This document shows positions 50,887-59,998 of a stretch of DNA of 64,000 bases, in pieces. Position 1 is the stretch's first letter. The number at the start of each line of letters is the position of its first letter. This stretch comes from Nocardioides aquaticus (GTDB lineage Bacteria > Actinomycetota > Actinomycetes > Propionibacteriales > Nocardioidaceae), in NCBI RefSeq assembly GCF_018459925.1, contig NZ_CP075371.1, positions 806,001 through 870,000 on the forward strand, in the 5' to 3' direction. The position numbers and the translations under genes were made by a program. The notes under the pieces were generated by a model. It had not been told where the DNA came from, did no database searches, and saw only the letters and a program-made list of their open reading frames with translations.

Positions 50887-52311
50887 ATGAGCACTTCCTT
50901 TTCTGACTTCGACCTTCCCCGCCCCGTCCTGGACGTCCTCACCGGCGCCGGCGTCACGGAGCCCTTCCCCATCCAGTCCGCCACGCTGCCCGACAGCCTG
51001 GCCGGGCGTGACGTCCTCGGCCGCGGCCGCACGGGCTCGGGCAAGACCTACGCCTTCCTGCTGCCGCTGGTGACCCGCCTGCACCAGTCCACCAGCAAGC
51101 GGACCCCGAAGCGTCCCCGCGCGCTGATCCTGGCCCCCACCCGCGAGCTGGCCACCCAGATCCACGAGGCGATGGCCCCGATGGCGCAGGCCCTCGGCCT
51201 GAAGACGACCACCATCTTCGGTGGCGTCGGCGCCAACCCCCAGATCCAGGCTCTCCGCAACGGCGTCGACGTCGTCGTCGCCTGCCCCGGCCGGCTGGCC
51301 GACCACGTCCGCTCGGGTCACTGCGACCTCGGCGCCGTGGAGATCACCATCCTCGACGAGGCCGACCACATGGCCGACCTCGGCTTCCTGCCCGAGGTCA
51401 AGCGCCTGCTCGACAAGACCCCCGAGAAGGGCCAGCGGATGCTCTTCTCCGCCACCCTCGACGGCGGCGTCGACGTGATCGTCAAGCGCTACCTGCACAG
51501 CCCGGTCACCCACAGCGTGGACACCGCGCAGTCCCCGGTCGCCTCGATCGACCACCAGGTGCTGCACGTCGGCGCCAACGACCGGCTCGCCGTGATCACC
51601 GACCTGGCCGCCGCGCCGGGCCGCACGATCATCTTCACGCGCACCAAGCACGGCGCCAAGCAGCTGACCAAGAAGCTCAACCAGGTCGGCGTGGCCTCGG
51701 TCGAGCTGCACGGCAACCTGTCGCAGGGTGCCCGCACCCGCAACCTCGAGGCGTTCTCCACCGGCGCCGCGCAGACCATGGTCGCCACCGACATCGCCGC
51801 CCGCGGCATCCACGTCGACGACGTGGCCCTCGTGGTCCACGCCGACCCGCCGGTCGAGCACAAGGCCTACCTGCACCGCTCGGGCCGTACGGCGCGCGCC
51901 GGTGCCGCCGGCACCGTGGTCACCGTGATGACCGACGCCCAGGTCGGCGACGTGCGCCAGCTGACCCGCAAGGCCGGCATCAAGGCCACCACGACCAAGG
52001 TCGTCCCCGGCCACGCCGTGCTCACCACGATCGCCCCGGGCGAGCGCGAGTACGCCTCCGCGCCGGTCACCCCGGTCGCGGCCCCGGCCGAGCAGTCCCG
52101 CGGTGGCGGCGGTGGTGGTCGCTCCGGTGGCGGCGGTCGTCGTCGCTCCGGCGGTGGCGGCGGTCGCCCCCAGGGTGGCGGCTCCGGCGGTGCCCGCTCC
52201 GGCGGCCAGGGAGGTGGCCGCTCCGGCGGTGCCCGCTCCGGTGGCGGTCGCGGCGGCTCGTCGCGCACCTCGGGTGGCGGCTCCAGCGTCGTCTACTCCT
52301 CGGGCCGCTGA
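50887..52311 (+). CDS. DEAD-box RNA helicase
   Basis: About 474 aa. Q motif GVTEPFPIQSATLP, motif I GRTGSGKT near 46, Ia PTRELATQ, II DEAD near 155 (LDEADHMADLGF), III FSAT, V TDIAARGIHV near 300, VI HRSGRTARAG near 330. The C-terminal ~80 residues are a Gly/Ser/Arg-rich tail, typical of RNA-binding disordered ends of RhlE-type cold-shock helicases. A ~185-bp untranslated leader precedes the ATG and shows no gene; long leaders are common in cold-shock helicase transcripts. It unwinds RNA in ribosome assembly or decay. Confidence 0.95.
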   Translation: MSTSFSDFDLPRPVLDVLTGAGVTEPFPIQSATLPDSLAGRDVLGRGRTGSGKTYAFLLPLVTRLHQSTSKRTPKRPRALILAPTRELATQIHEAMAPMAQALGLKTTTIFGGVGANPQIQALRNGVDVVVACPGRLADHVRSGHCDLGAVEITILDEADHMADLGFLPEVKRLLDKTPEKGQRMLFSATLDGGVDVIVKRYLHSPVTHSVDTAQSPVASIDHQVLHVGANDRLAVITDLAAAPGRTIIFTRTKHGAKQLTKKLNQVGVASVELHGNLSQGARTRNLEAFSTGAAQTMVATDIAARGIHVDDVALVVHADPPVEHKAYLHRSGRTARAGAAGTVVTVMTDAQVGDVRQLTRKAGIKATTTKVVPGHAVLTTIAPGEREYASAPVTPVAAPAEQSRGGGGGGRSGGGGRRRSGGGGGRPQGGGSGGARSGGQGGGRSGGARSGGGRGGSSRTSGGGSSVVYSSGR

Positions 52312-52335
52312 CCCTCACCTAGCTCCACAGACAGC

Positions 52336-52373
52336 ACGACGCCCGGTCCGCCTCACGGCGGGCCGGGCGTCGT
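52336..52373 (+). terminator. 17-bp hairpin shared by the helicase and the convergent secreted-protein gene
   Basis: ACGACGCCCGGTCCGCC / GGCGGGCCGGGCGTCGT with one G-T pair and a TCAC loop, usable in both directions. Confidence 0.85.
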
Positions 52374-52390
52374 CGCGTTCCAGGGCGGTC

Positions 52391-52993
52391 CTACCCGGCG
52401 ACGGGGCGCAGCTGGTAAGTGCCCTCCGACCGCAGCAGGTCGCGGGACCAGAAGCGGCCGCCACGGTCCGGCTCGGTCGCCGCCAGCGTGTCCACCGACA
52501 CCGGCACGTCGGGGACGCACCGGTAGGGCACCGAGGTGCTGACCACGTCCCCGTCCGAGACCCTGGTGACCAGGCCGCGGCAGAGCTTGTCGTCGCCGTC
52601 CTCCCCGAACCGCCCGGCCGCGCCGGAACGGCGCTCCCCGGGGCTGGGGGAGAACCGCACGGCGCCCCCGACGGTGTCCGACCCGTAGACGACCGTGACG
52701 ACCTGGTCGAACCTCGTCGAGCCGGTGACCCTGCGCAGCTGCACCGCCACGTCGATCTCCCGGTTCGCGTCGTCCTGGACGATCTGGACGGAGCCGAGGT
52801 CGATGCTGCGCCGCTGCCGGTCGGACAGGCCGTCCTTCCTGGTGATCTTCACGTCACCGGCCCCGTCGGTGGCCTGGTACGACGGCGGCACCCCGAGAGC
52901 GGCGCTGGGCGTCGTCGAGGCCCCGGTGAGGCCGGCGGCGAGCGCCAGGCCGAGCGCGGCGGCCGTCGTACGGGAGCGGGTGGTGCGGGTCAT
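52391..52993 (-). CDS. Secreted protein, function unknown
   Basis: About 200 aa from ATG at 52991-52993. Signal peptide residues ~1-33 (MTRTTRSRTTAAALGLALAA, ending ASTTPSAA). The body has alternating short beta strands (DVKITRKDGLSD, VQIVQDDANREIDVAVQLRRV, FDQVVTVVYGS) and two Cys that could form a disulfide (CRGL and YRCVPD). It lies just downstream of the GH26-like gene on the same strand (112-bp gap). No family recognised; the strand pattern hints at a carbohydrate- or protein-binding beta-sandwich, unproven. Confidence 0.65.
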   Translation of the reverse strand: MTRTTRSRTTAAALGLALAAGLTGASTTPSAALGVPPSYQATDGAGDVKITRKDGLSDRQRRSIDLGSVQIVQDDANREIDVAVQLRRVTGSTRFDQVVTVVYGSDTVGGAVRFSPSPGERRSGAAGRFGEDGDDKLCRGLVTRVSDGDVVSTSVPYRCVPDVPVSVDTLAATEPDRGGRFWSRDLLRSEGTYQLRPVAG

Positions 52994-53106
52994 CGTGGTC
53001 GTCCTTGTCGTCCTTGTCGTCGTGGCGCCGATCGAGCCGGCCCCAGTGGTCTGCGCATCGTGGGCCCTGGAGGGGCCGGTGGCTACGGGACGCGCCGGTG
53101 GTCTGG

Positions 53107-54306
53107 TCAGCGGTCGCCGAAGCGCGCCCACGCCGGGAGTGCGTCGGCGTACGCCGCGGCGAGGTCGGCGTCGCGGGTGACGGTCCAGTCGATCCGGCCG
53201 CCGGTCTCCGGCTCGTCCTTGTCCCACTCGAACCAGTTGACCATCTTGATCCCGGGCAGCTCCTCGACCAGGGCGGGGTCCCACACCTGCGACCACCAGG
53301 CCTCCTTCACGGCCCGCTCGGAGGGACCCGGCCCGCCGGGGACGTAGAGCGCGGCGGTCTCCGTGATCGAGACCGGATTGCCGTGGCCCACGGCGTACGC
53401 GGCGTAGAAGTCGGGCACGACCTGCTCCTGGGTGCCGGGCACGGCGTAGTCGCCGCGCAGCTGGTCGACCAGCTTGCCGGCCGACGGCAGCTCGTTCTCG
53501 CCCCACGGGTACACCTGCCCCCAGTGGTAGAGCGACATCCCGACCCAGTCGACGGCGTCGTCGCCGGGCCAGTACGGCGCGTAGCCGTCGTCGCGCTCCG
53601 TCAGCCGCCCGTCGCCGTCGGTGTCGAGGACCCGCTGGTCGGCGCGGTCGGCCGACCACTCGCCGCCGTCGAAGGGGTAGCCGCCGGCGTAGCTGGGCGC
53701 CCACATCATCGACGACGCCGGGGCGCCGGCGTGCACCGCTGCTGCCACCCGGCGGAAGGTCGCGACGTACGCCTCCGGCTGCTGGCCCCAGGCGTACCAG
53801 GACCCGTTCATCTCGTGCGCGAACCGCACGAAGACGCCGACGCCGGAGTCGTTCCAGGCCCGTAACCGGGCGACCAGGTCGTCGATGACGGCGTCGTCGA
53901 CGGCGTCGAGCCCGTCCAGCGGTTCCAGGGTCAGCAGGACGCTGCTTCCGGCCTCGCGCGCCTGGGTGACCGCCCCGTCGACCGTCGTCAAGTCGGTCTC
54001 GCCGAAGGGCAGCTCGGCGAAGGTGACCATCACGGCGGGCGTCCGGCCCAGTCGGTCCGCGTAGTCGGCCAGGCTCTCCTGCGCGCCGTCGAGGCTGACG
54101 CCGACCAGGGCGCCGGAGTCCGGGGGAGCGACGTCGGCCGCGGTGGCCGGGGGGAGGCTGGCGGCGGCGTCGTCGGCGGCGCTGCCGTCGGCGCTGCCGT
54201 CGTCGCTGCCGAGGTACAGGCTGAGCGCGGTGACCAGGGAGACGACGACCACGAACGCGACGGCCGGCAGGAGCCACGGCGGGATGGTGCGGGCGGCGCG
54301 GGACAC
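53107..54306 (-). CDS. GH26-like secreted glycoside hydrolase
   Basis: About 399 aa from the GTG at 54304-54306. An N-terminal transmembrane/signal helix (WLLPAVAFVVVVSLVTALSLY) is followed by an acidic Asp/Ala linker. The catalytic region has FVRFAHEMNGSWYAWG near 175 (acid/base Glu in the R-F-x-H-E-M-N motif of GH26), WVGMSLYHWGQVYPWG near 268 and PVSITETAALY near 328, which likely carries the nucleophile Glu. GH26 enzymes are mainly endo-beta-1,4-mannanases or related. It could remodel a mannose-containing cell-surface polymer, consistent with the GDP-mannose genes elsewhere, though that link is only inferred. Confidence 0.82.
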   Translation of the reverse strand: MSRAARTIPPWLLPAVAFVVVVSLVTALSLYLGSDDGSADGSAADDAAASLPPATAADVAPPDSGALVGVSLDGAQESLADYADRLGRTPAVMVTFAELPFGETDLTTVDGAVTQAREAGSSVLLTLEPLDGLDAVDDAVIDDLVARLRAWNDSGVGVFVRFAHEMNGSWYAWGQQPEAYVATFRRVAAAVHAGAPASSMMWAPSYAGGYPFDGGEWSADRADQRVLDTDGDGRLTERDDGYAPYWPGDDAVDWVGMSLYHWGQVYPWGENELPSAGKLVDQLRGDYAVPGTQEQVVPDFYAAYAVGHGNPVSITETAALYVPGGPGPSERAVKEAWWSQVWDPALVEELPGIKMVNWFEWDKDEPETGGRIDWTVTRDADLAAAYADALPAWARFGDR

Positions 54307-54398
54307 GTGCGGCGACGCTACCGCCGGGGCTCGCTCGCCGCGGGCGAACGGCGGCACCCGGCGTGGGCGGGACGGTCGCCGCCTCATCCGACCCGGCC

Positions 54399-54438
54399 GG
54401 TCTCGAGACGCCCGCTGGGCTCGCTCCTCGACCACCGG
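54399..54438 (+). repeat. Dispersed 40-bp repeat, intergenic copy
   Basis: GGTCTCGAGACGCCCGCTGG then GCTCGCTCCTCGACCACCGG, forward orientation. Confidence 0.8.
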
Positions 54439-54589
54439 GTGGGGCGTGGTCGTCCACCCGTACTGCCCCGCGGGGTGTAGGCCCCGCACCGGAGCGCCGT
54501 CACGGTGGAGTCGTACACCGACGCGTGCCGCACCGAGGCCCGGGTGTTCCTGTCCTGCGGCAACCGTCTCGGCTGCCCCGGCTCGACCC

Positions 54590-54622
54590 TGCCTGACCCC
54601 TGCCTGACCCCTGCCTGACCCC
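54590..54622 (+). repeat. Three tandem copies of an 11-bp unit
   Basis: TGCCTGACCCC repeated three times, followed by TGCCCCCAC, 47 bp before the dehydrogenase ATG. Confidence 0.85.
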
Positions 54623-54669
54623 TGCCCCCACCGACCGACGCTCCACCCCACCCACCTGGAGGCACCCCC

Positions 54670-55854
54670 ATGCGAGCTCTCACCTTCCACGGCAAGCGCG
54701 ACCTGCGCGTCGAGGACGTCCCCGACCCGCGCATCGAGCAGCCCACCGACGCGATCGTCGAGATCACCTCGACCGCGATCTGCGGCTCCGACCTGCACCT
54801 GATGGAGGTGCTCGGCCCGTTCCTGAAGACCGGGGACGTGCTCGGCCACGAGCCGATGGGCCGGGTGGTCGAGGTCGGCCCCGAGGCCGGGAACCTGAAG
54901 GTCGGTGACCGCGTCGTGGTGCCGTTCAACATCTCCTGCGGGCACTGCTGGATGTGCTCCAAGGGTCTCTTCGCGCAGTGCGAGACCACCCAGAACTACG
55001 CCACCGGCAAGGGCGCGAGCCTGTTCGGCTACACCCAGCTCTACGGCGGCGTGCCCGGCGGCCAGGCCGAGTACCTCCGGGTGCCGCAGGCGCAGTTCGG
55101 CCCGATCGTGGTCCCCTCCGACGAGCCCGACGAGCGGTTCCTGTTCCTCTCCGACATCATCCCCACCGCCTGGCAGGCCGTGAAGTGGGCCGACGTCCAG
55201 GCCGGGAGCACCGTCGTGGTGCTCGGGCTCGGCCCGGTCGGCCAGTTCGCCGCCCGGATCGCGCGCCACCTCGGCGCCGCCCGGGTGGTCGGCGTCGACC
55301 GGGTGCCCGAGCGGCTCGCGATGGCCCAGCGCCACGGCATCGAGACCCTCGACGACTCCGGCGTCGACGACGTCGCCCCCGCGCTGCTCGACCTCTTCGA
55401 CGGCCGCGGGCCCGACGCGGTCGTCGAGGCCGTCGGCATGGAGGCCCACGGGTCCCCGTTCGGCAAGGCCGCCCACGCCGTGGTCGGCGCCCTGCCCGAC
55501 GCGCTCGCCGCCCCGATGGCCGACAAGATGGCGCTGGACCGGATGGGTGCGCTGCACACCGCGGTCAAGGCCGTACGCCGCGGCGGCACCGTCTCGGTCA
55601 GCGGCGTCTACGGCGGCGAGGTCGACCCGATGCCGATGATGGAGATGTTCGACCGGGGCATCACGATGCGCTTCGGGCAGTGCCACGTGCGGCGCTGGAT
55701 CGACGACATCATGCCCGTCGTGCTCGACGGGGCCGACCCGCTCGGCACCCTCGACATGACCACGCACCACGTGCCGCTCGAGCAGGCCCCGGCGGCCTAC
55801 GACATGTTCCAGAAGAAGGAGGACGGCTGCATCAAGGTCGTCCTGAAGCCGTGA
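54670..55854 (+). CDS. Zinc-dependent alcohol/formaldehyde dehydrogenase (MDR)
   Basis: About 394 aa from ATG after a GGAGG ribosome-binding site. Catalytic zinc: ICGSDLHLM near 40 and GHEPMGRVVE near 63. Structural zinc: ISCGHCWMCSKGLFAQC near 91-107, four Cys. NAD-binding: VVLGLGPVGQFAARIARHLGA near 180. The long spacing after the structural zinc and the ending DGCIKVVLKP match glutathione-independent formaldehyde dehydrogenase-type MDR proteins. It overlaps an SDR gene by 4 bp, so both may act on the same carbonyl compound. Physiological substrate unknown. Confidence 0.9.
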   Translation: MRALTFHGKRDLRVEDVPDPRIEQPTDAIVEITSTAICGSDLHLMEVLGPFLKTGDVLGHEPMGRVVEVGPEAGNLKVGDRVVVPFNISCGHCWMCSKGLFAQCETTQNYATGKGASLFGYTQLYGGVPGGQAEYLRVPQAQFGPIVVPSDEPDERFLFLSDIIPTAWQAVKWADVQAGSTVVVLGLGPVGQFAARIARHLGAARVVGVDRVPERLAMAQRHGIETLDDSGVDDVAPALLDLFDGRGPDAVVEAVGMEAHGSPFGKAAHAVVGALPDALAAPMADKMALDRMGALHTAVKAVRRGGTVSVSGVYGGEVDPMPMMEMFDRGITMRFGQCHVRRWIDDIMPVVLDGADPLGTLDMTTHHVPLEQAPAAYDMFQKKEDGCIKVVLKP

Positions 55855-56780
55855 CCGGCCCGCACCCGTCGCCCCGGTCGCCCGGCGACCCCGGTCTCGA
55901 GGGGCGGCGCGTGCTGGTGACCGGCGCCTCCTCGGGGATCGGGCGCGCCACCGCCCACCAGCTCGCCGCCCGCGGCGACCGGCTCCTGCTGTCCTCCCGC
56001 TCCGAGGACGTGCTCGGCGAGGTGGCCCGCGAGTGCACCGCCCGCGGCGCCGCCGACGTGCTTGTCGTGGCCGCCGACGTCGCCGACCGGCGACAGGTCG
56101 CGGCGGTGTTCCGCGCCGCCCACGAGCGGTGGGGCGGGCTCGACGGGGTCGTCCACGCCGCGGCCGTGGTCGCCTACGGCCGCTTCCACGACGTGCCGGC
56201 CGACGTCTTCGACGCGGTGATGACCACCAACGTGCTCGGCACCGCCAACGTCGCCCGCGAGTCGCTGCGGCTCTTCGAGGACCAGCGCTCCGGGTCGCTG
56301 GTGCTGCTCGGGTCGGTGCTGGCCAAGATCGCCGCCCCGCTGATCAGCCCGTACGGCTCGAGCAAGGCCGCGGTGCACGCCCTGGCCCGCGCGATCCAGG
56401 TCGAGGCGCGCCGGATGCCCGGCGTCGAGGTCAGCATCGTCTCCCCGGGCGGCGTGGACACCCCGATCTACGACCAGGCCGCCAGCTACACCGGCCGCCC
56501 CGGCCACCCGCCGCCGCCGGTGACGACCCCGGAGCGGGTCGCCACGGCCTGCGTACGGGCGCTGGACCGGCCCCGGCGCGACACCAACGTCGGTGTCGCC
56601 AACGCGGTCATGGTCGCCGGGTTCCGGGTGATGGCGCCGGCCTACGACCGGATGGTCGGCCCGCTGATGTCGCTGCTCGGCCAGGGGCGGGGACACGTCG
56701 AGCCGGGGCCGGGGAACGTGCTCGCGCCGCGGCCGGCGCGGGAGTCCGTCCGCGGGCGCTGGCCGCACGTCTGGGGCTGA
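55851..56780 (+). CDS. Short-chain dehydrogenase/reductase
   Basis: About 309 aa, GTG overlapping the dehydrogenase stop. NAD(P)-binding TGASSGIGRATAHQLAARG near 24, VLVVAADVAD near 70, then VHAAAVVAYGRFHD, and the active site SPYGSSKAAVHALARAIQVE near 170 (Tyr-x3-Lys). The C-terminal ~60 residues extend past the usual ~250-aa SDR core (MAPAYDRMVGPLMSLLGQGR ...). It is co-transcribed with the MDR enzyme; a two-step oxidation or detoxification is suggested by order only. It converges with the LuxR regulator gene. Confidence 0.9.
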   Translation: MTGPHPSPRSPGDPGLEGRRVLVTGASSGIGRATAHQLAARGDRLLLSSRSEDVLGEVARECTARGAADVLVVAADVADRRQVAAVFRAAHERWGGLDGVVHAAAVVAYGRFHDVPADVFDAVMTTNVLGTANVARESLRLFEDQRSGSLVLLGSVLAKIAAPLISPYGSSKAAVHALARAIQVEARRMPGVEVSIVSPGGVDTPIYDQAASYTGRPGHPPPPVTTPERVATACVRALDRPRRDTNVGVANAVMVAGFRVMAPAYDRMVGPLMSLLGQGRGHVEPGPGNVLAPRPARESVRGRWPHVWG

Positions 56781-56952
56781 GTCCCGGCGCCGGGCCCGAC
56801 GTCTGAGGCAGGTGCCCCGTGCGAGACCCCGAGCGCGTGGGGGTTGCTCGGGGCCTCGCGGCACCGGTCCCGCATGGGGGCGGGGGGTACGGCGCCGTCG
56901 GTGATCCTGCGGTACCGGCCCGGCCGGGTCAACTCCCGGGGTGCGTGTCCCC

Positions 56953-57609
56953 TCAGCGACGTCCGGGGCCGGCGTCGACGACCTCGTGCGCGGTCTCGGT
57001 CCGGAACCCGTGCGACAGCGCCCAGATGACGGCCTGGGGCCGGGTGGTGACGCCGATCTTGCGGTAGGCGGAGCGGATGTAGGTCTTGACGGTGTTGATG
57101 CCGATGAAGGCGCGCTGGGAGATCTCGAGGTTGCTCAGGCCCTGGCAGATCAGGGCGAGCACCTCCGACTCCCGGGGGCTGAGGCCGTGCTCGTCACCGG
57201 GCCAGCGGCCCAGGGCGGGGGAGTCCTCGGGGTCCGTCTCGACGGCGGGGAGCACCTGCTCGCCGCGGTGGACCCGCTCGATCGCGTCCACGAGCTCGTC
57301 GGGCGAGACCGTCTTGGAGATGTAGCCGTCGGCGCCGTTCTCGACCGCGCCGCGGACCTGGCGGGGGTCGGTGTCCCAGCTGAACACCACGCGCCGGGGC
57401 GCGCCCGGGCCGGCGTGCGGGCGGGGGTCGCCCATCGGCTGCTCGGGGTTGCCGAAGCTGTCCTGCAGGACGACGTCGACGCCGTCGGTGACCGCCGAGC
57501 TGAGCGCGACCTCGGTCACGACGACCCGGTCGGCGTACGGCTCCAGGACCGCGCGCACGCCGGCGACGACGAGCGGGTAGTCGTTGACCACGGCGAGGGT
57601 GAGGGGCAC
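56953..57609 (-). CDS. LuxR-family response regulator
   Basis: About 218 aa from a GTG. The receiver-like N-domain begins LTLAVVNDYPLVVAGVRAVL with the acidic pocket (ND), a phosphoacceptor-type Asp in DVVLQDSFGNPE near 54, and GADGYISKTVSPDELVDAI (conserved Lys). The C-terminal HTH is LSPRESEVLALICQGLSNLEIS ... GINTVKTYIRSAYRKIGV (~140-185), a NarL/LuxR-type motif. No partner kinase adjoins; the nearest histidine kinase is ~6.5 kb away. It could control the neighbouring dehydrogenase or catalase genes. Confidence 0.85.
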   Translation of the reverse strand: MPLTLAVVNDYPLVVAGVRAVLEPYADRVVVTEVALSSAVTDGVDVVLQDSFGNPEQPMGDPRPHAGPGAPRRVVFSWDTDPRQVRGAVENGADGYISKTVSPDELVDAIERVHRGEQVLPAVETDPEDSPALGRWPGDEHGLSPRESEVLALICQGLSNLEISQRAFIGINTVKTYIRSAYRKIGVTTRPQAVIWALSHGFRTETAHEVVDAGPGRR

Positions 57610-57716
57610 GGCACAGGTCCTTCCGAGACGGTCCCGGGGCGGATCGCGCCGCGGGAGTCGTCATGGTAGGTCGTGCCCGGACCGCCCTCCTGCCCTGAAG
57701 GGGTGGCCGGACGCAG

Positions 57717-57753
57717 CCGGTGGCCGGCCCCTGCGTGAGGGACCGGCCACCGG
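57717..57753 (-). terminator. Hairpin terminator downstream of the catalase gene
   Basis: CCGGTGGCCGG / CCGGCCACCGG, 11-bp perfect arms about a 15-base loop, 32 bp past the catalase stop (minus strand). Confidence 0.75.
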
Positions 57754-57784
57754 TGTCCGGGGTGGGCTCAGGAGCCCGGCTGCG

Positions 57785-59998
57785 TCACAGCGTCGAGGGG
57801 AACCGGTCCCAGCTGCGGTGCCCGGCGAGCCCGACGAGGGTCTGCTCGACCACGGCGTCGGGGGCGTCGTCGACGACGACCCCCGGGCCCGCGCCGATCC
57901 CGACGACGTCGAGGACGGTCGCCCCCGCGCCCCAGGCGCCGATCGCCTTGCAGTGGCGGTAGGCCTCCTGGACCAGCTGCACCACGCGCGGGTCGAGCGT
58001 CTCCGCGGTGCCGCCGGCGGTGGTGCCGGTGCCTGCGAGGAGGTCGGCGCCCGGTGCGGGGCAGCCGACAAGCAGCAGGGCGTCGAGCTCGATCGAGCGG
58101 ACGGTGGCGAAGGTGCGCTGCACGACCAGGCCGTCGCCGACCTGGCCGCCGTGCTCGGCGATCACGAAGGCGTTCAGGCCGGCCGCGACCAGCGCGTCCT
58201 GGACGAGCCCGGCCTGGCGCAGCGCCTCCGGCTCGCCGGTGGCGTCGACGACCAGACCCACGATCCGCCCGTCGGTCGGCCACTGGCCACCGACCTGCGA
58301 CAGCGCGGGGCTGGGGTCGACGTCGGCGACCTCGACCGTGGCAGCCGGCGCGGGCAGGCCCAGGCCGTTCGCCACGATCTGGCACAGCTCCGTGTCGATG
58401 TTGGCCAGCGCCAGCAGCTGACGCTCCTTGATCACCTGCTCGTAGACCTTGCCGAGCTCGAAGGCGTACGCCTGCGCGGTGTGGTGCTGCTCGACCGGGC
58501 TCAGGCTGCGCCAGAACATCCGCGCCTGGCTGTAGTGGTCGTCGAAGGACGCGGGGTTCTCCCGCACCTTGCGCGAGGCCGGGATGGTGACCGCAAGGTC
58601 CTCGTAGGCCGACATGTCGGCGCCGGCCATGAAGGGGCAGCCGCCGTCGAGGGTGTTCGGCTGGTACGGCGCCACGCCGCGGTGGTCGGCGCTCTGGTGC
58701 GCGCCGTCGCGCAGCATGTCGTTGACCGGCACGTGCGGGCGGTTGATCGGCAGCTGGTCGAAGTTCGGGCCGCCGAGCCGCGACAGCTGGGTGTCGAGGT
58801 AGGAGAAGTGACGCGCCTGCAGCAGCGGGTCGTCCGTACCGTCGATGCCCGGCACGAGGTGCGCGGTGTGGAAGGCGACCTGCTCGGTCTCGGCGAAGTA
58901 GTTCGAGACGTTGCGGTTCAGCACCATCTCGCCGACGGGCTGCACGGGGGCGAGCTCCTCGGGGACGAGCTTGGTCGGGTCGAGCAGGTCGATGCCCTCG
59001 AACATCTGCTCGTCGTTGTCGGGGAAGACCTGCAGCCCGAGCTCCCACGACGGGAACGCGCCGGCCTCGATCGCGTCGGCGAGGTCGCGGCGGTGGAAGT
59101 CGGGGTCGACGCCGTTGGTCAGCAGCGCCTCCTCCCACACCAGGGAGTGCACGCCCAGCTTGGGCTTCCAGTGCAGCTTGACCAGGGAGGTCGCGCCGTC
59201 GGCGTCGACCATCCGGAAGGTGTGGACGCCGAAGCCCTCCATCATCCGGTAGCTGCGGGCCAGGCCGCGGTCGGACATGTTCCAGATGGTGTGGTGCTGC
59301 GCCTCGGTGTGCAGCGAGACGAAGTCCCAGAACGTGTCGTGCGCGCTCTGCGCCTGCGGGATCTCGCGGTCCGGGTGCGGCTTGCCGGCGTGGATGACAT
59401 CGGGGAACTTGATGCCGTCCTGGATGAAGAACACCGGGATGTTGTTGCCGACGAGGTCGAAGTTGCCCTCGGAGGTGTAGAACTTCGTGGCGAACCCGCG
59501 GGTGTCGCGCGCGGTGTCGGCCGAGCCGCGCGAGCCCAGCACGGTCGAGAACCGGACGAAGACCGGCGTCTCGGCGCCCTTGGCCAGGAACGCCGCACGG
59601 CTGATCTTCTCGGCGGTGCCGTAGGAGGTGAACGTGCCGTGGGCGGCCGCGCCGCGGGCGTGCACCACGCGCTCGGGGATGCGCTCGTGATCGAAGTGCA
59701 TCATCTTCTCGCGCAGGTGGTGGTCCTGCAGCAACGTCGGGCCGCGGGGCCCGGCCTTGAGCGAGTGGTTGGTGTCCCGGACCCGGGCGCCGGTGGCGGT
59801 GGTGAGGTACGCGCCGCCCTGCTGGTTCACCTCGGGCGGGTTGCCGGTCTCCTGACCGGTGGGGCTGACCGTGCGCGGGCCGGCCTGGTCGGGCTTGGGC
59901 GGCGGCGTCTCGCGGGGAGCGGTCGGCTCCTCGAGCGTGGGCGGCTCGCTGGCGGGGGCGCCGGGGATGGGCTTGGAGTTCTTCTGGTCCGAGGTCAT
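57785..59998 (-). CDS. katE: Large-subunit monofunctional catalase (HPII/KatE type)
   Basis: About 737 aa. A long Pro/Thr-rich N-terminus precedes HFDHERIPERVVHARGAAAHG (distal His near 115), FSTVLGSRGSADTARDTRGF near 150, VGNNIPVFFIQDG near 180 and the proximal heme Tyr region RHFSYLDTQLSRLGGPNFDQLP near 390. The C-terminal ~150 residues form a flavodoxin-like domain (GRIVGLVVDATGEPEALRQAG; DALLLVGCPAPGADLL), as in large clade II catalases. It disproportionates hydrogen peroxide in the cytoplasm. It has a MITE-like element upstream (60185-60418) and a terminator downstream. Confidence 0.95.
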   Translation of the reverse strand: MTSDQKNSKPIPGAPASEPPTLEEPTAPRETPPPKPDQAGPRTVSPTGQETGNPPEVNQQGGAYLTTATGARVRDTNHSLKAGPRGPTLLQDHHLREKMMHFDHERIPERVVHARGAAAHGTFTSYGTAEKISRAAFLAKGAETPVFVRFSTVLGSRGSADTARDTRGFATKFYTSEGNFDLVGNNIPVFFIQDGIKFPDVIHAGKPHPDREIPQAQSAHDTFWDFVSLHTEAQHHTIWNMSDRGLARSYRMMEGFGVHTFRMVDADGATSLVKLHWKPKLGVHSLVWEEALLTNGVDPDFHRRDLADAIEAGAFPSWELGLQVFPDNDEQMFEGIDLLDPTKLVPEELAPVQPVGEMVLNRNVSNYFAETEQVAFHTAHLVPGIDGTDDPLLQARHFSYLDTQLSRLGGPNFDQLPINRPHVPVNDMLRDGAHQSADHRGVAPYQPNTLDGGCPFMAGADMSAYEDLAVTIPASRKVRENPASFDDHYSQARMFWRSLSPVEQHHTAQAYAFELGKVYEQVIKERQLLALANIDTELCQIVANGLGLPAPAATVEVADVDPSPALSQVGGQWPTDGRIVGLVVDATGEPEALRQAGLVQDALVAAGLNAFVIAEHGGQVGDGLVVQRTFATVRSIELDALLLVGCPAPGADLLAGTGTTAGGTAETLDPRVVQLVQEAYRHCKAIGAWGAGATVLDVVGIGAGPGVVVDDAPDAVVEQTLVGLAGHRSWDRFPSTL

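Larger units (their letters stand above)
54307..54669. other. 363-bp gap with a dispersed repeat and a tandem repeat, no gene
   Basis: Upstream regions of the GH26-like gene (minus) and the dehydrogenase (plus) are divergent here. It holds the 40-bp dispersed repeat (54399) and the 11-bp tandem repeat (54590). No open frame with coding-type codon bias was found. Confidence 0.6.
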
